The notes below the pieces were generated by a model. The model worked only from the letters and a program-made list of their open reading frames with translations. It ran no database searches and was not told where the DNA came from. DNA of 64,000 bases, from positions 11,762,886-11,826,885 of the forward strand of contig NC_092363.1 of NCBI RefSeq assembly GCF_030848805.1. Reading direction: 5' to 3'. Numbering within the stretch: the stretch's first letter is position 1; each line of letters begins with the position of its first letter. Origin of the DNA: Temnothorax longispinosus (taxonomy: Eukaryota > Arthropoda > Insecta > Hymenoptera > Formicidae). Both the position numbers and the translations under genes were made by a program. This document shows positions 62,693-64,000 of the stretch, piece after piece.

Positions 62693-63227
62693 TGTTTCAG
62701 CAGCAGGAAGACGGCACAATGATTAGATAAAAGAGCGACATTTGTGAATTAAGTTTAACTGTTCAAATTTAATATTTACAATATATACAGTTTAATAAAG
62801 ATTACTTTTTCTACAAAGAAACTGATTTTAGGAGCAAGCGAGATACATGGGCTATCGCGCGGATCAGCGAATTTGCAAAAAGGATCGCGCGCCATCCGGT
62901 CCCGCTTTTATACCAAAAAGGTTCGAGAACTTTCGATGGATCAGAAAGGGGACACGCTATTATCTCAGCGAAACGTCCAGAAATTTCCGCTTCCAAAATC
63001 GCCGTTGTTTGTTATTTCACAAGTGACTTTGAGTTTTAATCCAAAGTACTCGTGATGATCGCGTCGATTGGTTCGCCGGGTTTAAACACGTTGCCGCGAT
63101 AGGTGGAAAGCGGTGCCGCACAGAGTGCGCGCCGCTCGTCTCATTGGGCGCGCGAGGTCAAATGACGCTACCTATTGTCGCGCCGAATTACGACTTGGTA
63201 CAGCGTTTATAATGCGGTTCCGTAACA
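62693..63227 (-). repeat. BEL 5' LTR
   Basis: 535 bp, partner of 56680-57214. Confidence 0.9.
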
Positions 63228-63232
63228 CCAAT

Positions 63233-63860
63233 CGAAATCGTGATCATTCTGGATTCTGACATCAGTATTCACGGAGTGGACGAAACTGTGGATATGACTG
63301 CGATTTTCAAATATTCTAGTTTTTAATTGTCTGCCAGTCTGCCCCACGAATGATACGTCGCAATCTCGGCCAGAGCTCTTATAGACAACGTTACTCTTTG
63401 CGAAAACCGGGAGAGCATCCTTCTGAAATTTATTTAGTTTATTGGCGTTGTAAAATGATAATTTTGTATCTGATTCCCTAAAAATATCTTTGAAATTGAC
63501 TAAAAATGGATGAAAAAAAGGAATGGTAAACCACGTTCCCTTCACACCATTGTCAAGTGTCTCGTCAAAATTTCGTTTTTTAGTTTTGTTTAAAAAAGAG
63601 ACTTTTAAGACGTTCGTGAATTGTGTTGGAAATAAAATCTAAGGGGTAATCGTTGTTCAAAAAGATGCTTACAATAAGTTCCAGATTTTTTTTGTCGAAT
63701 TTTGGATGAGAAAATAAAAAAGCTCGGTCTATGAGTCCCATGATGGTACGACGCTTTTGAGAGACAGAGTAACAGAAATTATAATTTAAATATTGGCCAA
63801 AAAAAGTGGGCTTATGATATCAATCGAGTTCAACGAAACCATTGTTATTAATAAGATAAA
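63233..63860 (-). pseudogene. Penelope-like element upstream part, RT end and GIY-YIG start
   Basis: On the minus strand, a broken frame near 63850-63600 carries the end of a reverse transcriptase (LIDRAFLFSHPKFDKKNLEL). The frame 63545-63207 then leads into the GIY-YIG domain (VVYKSSGRDCDVSFVGQTGR and NDHDFDW). The last codons before the target duplication join in phase with those at 30360. It is 5'-truncated near 63860. Together with 29700-30360 it forms one Penelope insertion. Confidence 0.8.
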
Positions 63861-63865
63861 ATGAT

Positions 63866-64000
63866 AAATACGTTTATTAACTCCCCTCAGGGTTGCAAAG
63901 CGTTTTGTATAGATGTTCCCAACCCTTTATTCAATTCTCATCCAATACTAAATACCTTTCTCCGAGAGGGCAGTATCTCGCTTATCCCTTTGGACCAACG
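63866..64000. other. Right edge, nothing identified
   Basis: 135 bp of unremarkable sequence beyond the truncated Penelope element. Confidence 0.4.

Larger units (their letters stand above)
56680..63227 (-). mobile_element. BEL/Pao LTR retrotransposon, degenerate, TSD CCAAT
   Basis: Two 535-bp LTRs (56680-57214 and 62693-63227) begin TGTTACGG and end CTGAAACA/CCGAAACA in element orientation. CCAAT lies outside both. The primer-binding site follows the 5' LTR, and a G-rich polypurine tract (GGGGCGGGCGG) precedes the 3' LTR. The LTRs differ at many positions, and the coding region has multiple frame breaks, so the insertion is older than the Copia. Confidence 0.92.

Overview
The window looks like nuclear DNA of an arthropod, most likely an insect and plausibly a hymenopteran such as an ant. 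The signs are GT-AG introns, AATAAA poly(A) signals, two exons of a degenerin/ENaC (pickpocket-type) channel, and copia, BEL/Pao, Penelope, RTE, Academ-like and Polinton elements. The species assignment is inference only. Almost everything here is mobile or virus-derived; the only ordinary host coding sequence I recognise is the channel fragment at 24204-24719.

Region 1 (1-8.6 kb) is a compact, CpG-rich cluster of virus-type genes that runs off the left edge. On the minus strand are a partial unknown gene, a DUF8207-like protein and a packaging ATPase. A bidirectional TATA promoter then separates them from plus-strand genes: a small conserved protein, a phospholipase A2/adenain-type protease fusion, a penton-like protein, a small protein, a major-capsid-like protein broken by one TGA, an exonuclease-like protein and a spliced terminal gene. 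About 150-bp tandem repeats and GC-rich repeats follow. It resembles a Polinton/adintovirus-type virion gene set of a lineage different from region 4.

Region 2 (8.7-20.3 kb) holds fold-back elements, a 4.9-kb DDE transposon with very long terminal inverted repeats (carrying a MITE and a solo LTR), a head-to-head pair of Penelope copies, and a 1.26-kb inverted-repeat element. Region 3 (20.3-29.5 kb) is AT-rich repeat DNA with palindromic arrays, the channel exons, a 5'-truncated RTE with an 11-bp target duplication, and small MITEs.

Region 4 (29.7-63.9 kb) is one nested structure. A Penelope element (minus strand; 3' half at 29.7-30.36 kb, 5' part at 63.23-63.85 kb) was split by a 26.3-kb Polinton/Maverick (30367-56673) with about 0.9-kb terminal inverted repeats and the 6-bp target duplication CCCAAT. 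The Polinton carries decayed genes for protease, exonuclease-like protein, major capsid protein, minor capsid protein, penton, integrase, two conserved virion-type proteins and ATPase, plus a multi-exon acidic protein and a terminal hypothetical gene. No PolB is visible. It was itself invaded by a young full-length Copia (LTRs differ at 1 of 312 positions by eye), a 7.4-kb Academ-like transposon with an apparently intact three-exon gene, a MITE in the integrase and a hairpin element at the ATPase. A degenerate BEL/Pao element sits exactly at the right Polinton target duplication.

Within each viral cluster the genes would act together in virion assembly: capsid proteins, maturation protease, packaging ATPase and, in region 4, integrase. 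The lesions noted below mean that neither locus is likely to make virions as it stands. All calls are by eye; no database search was run.
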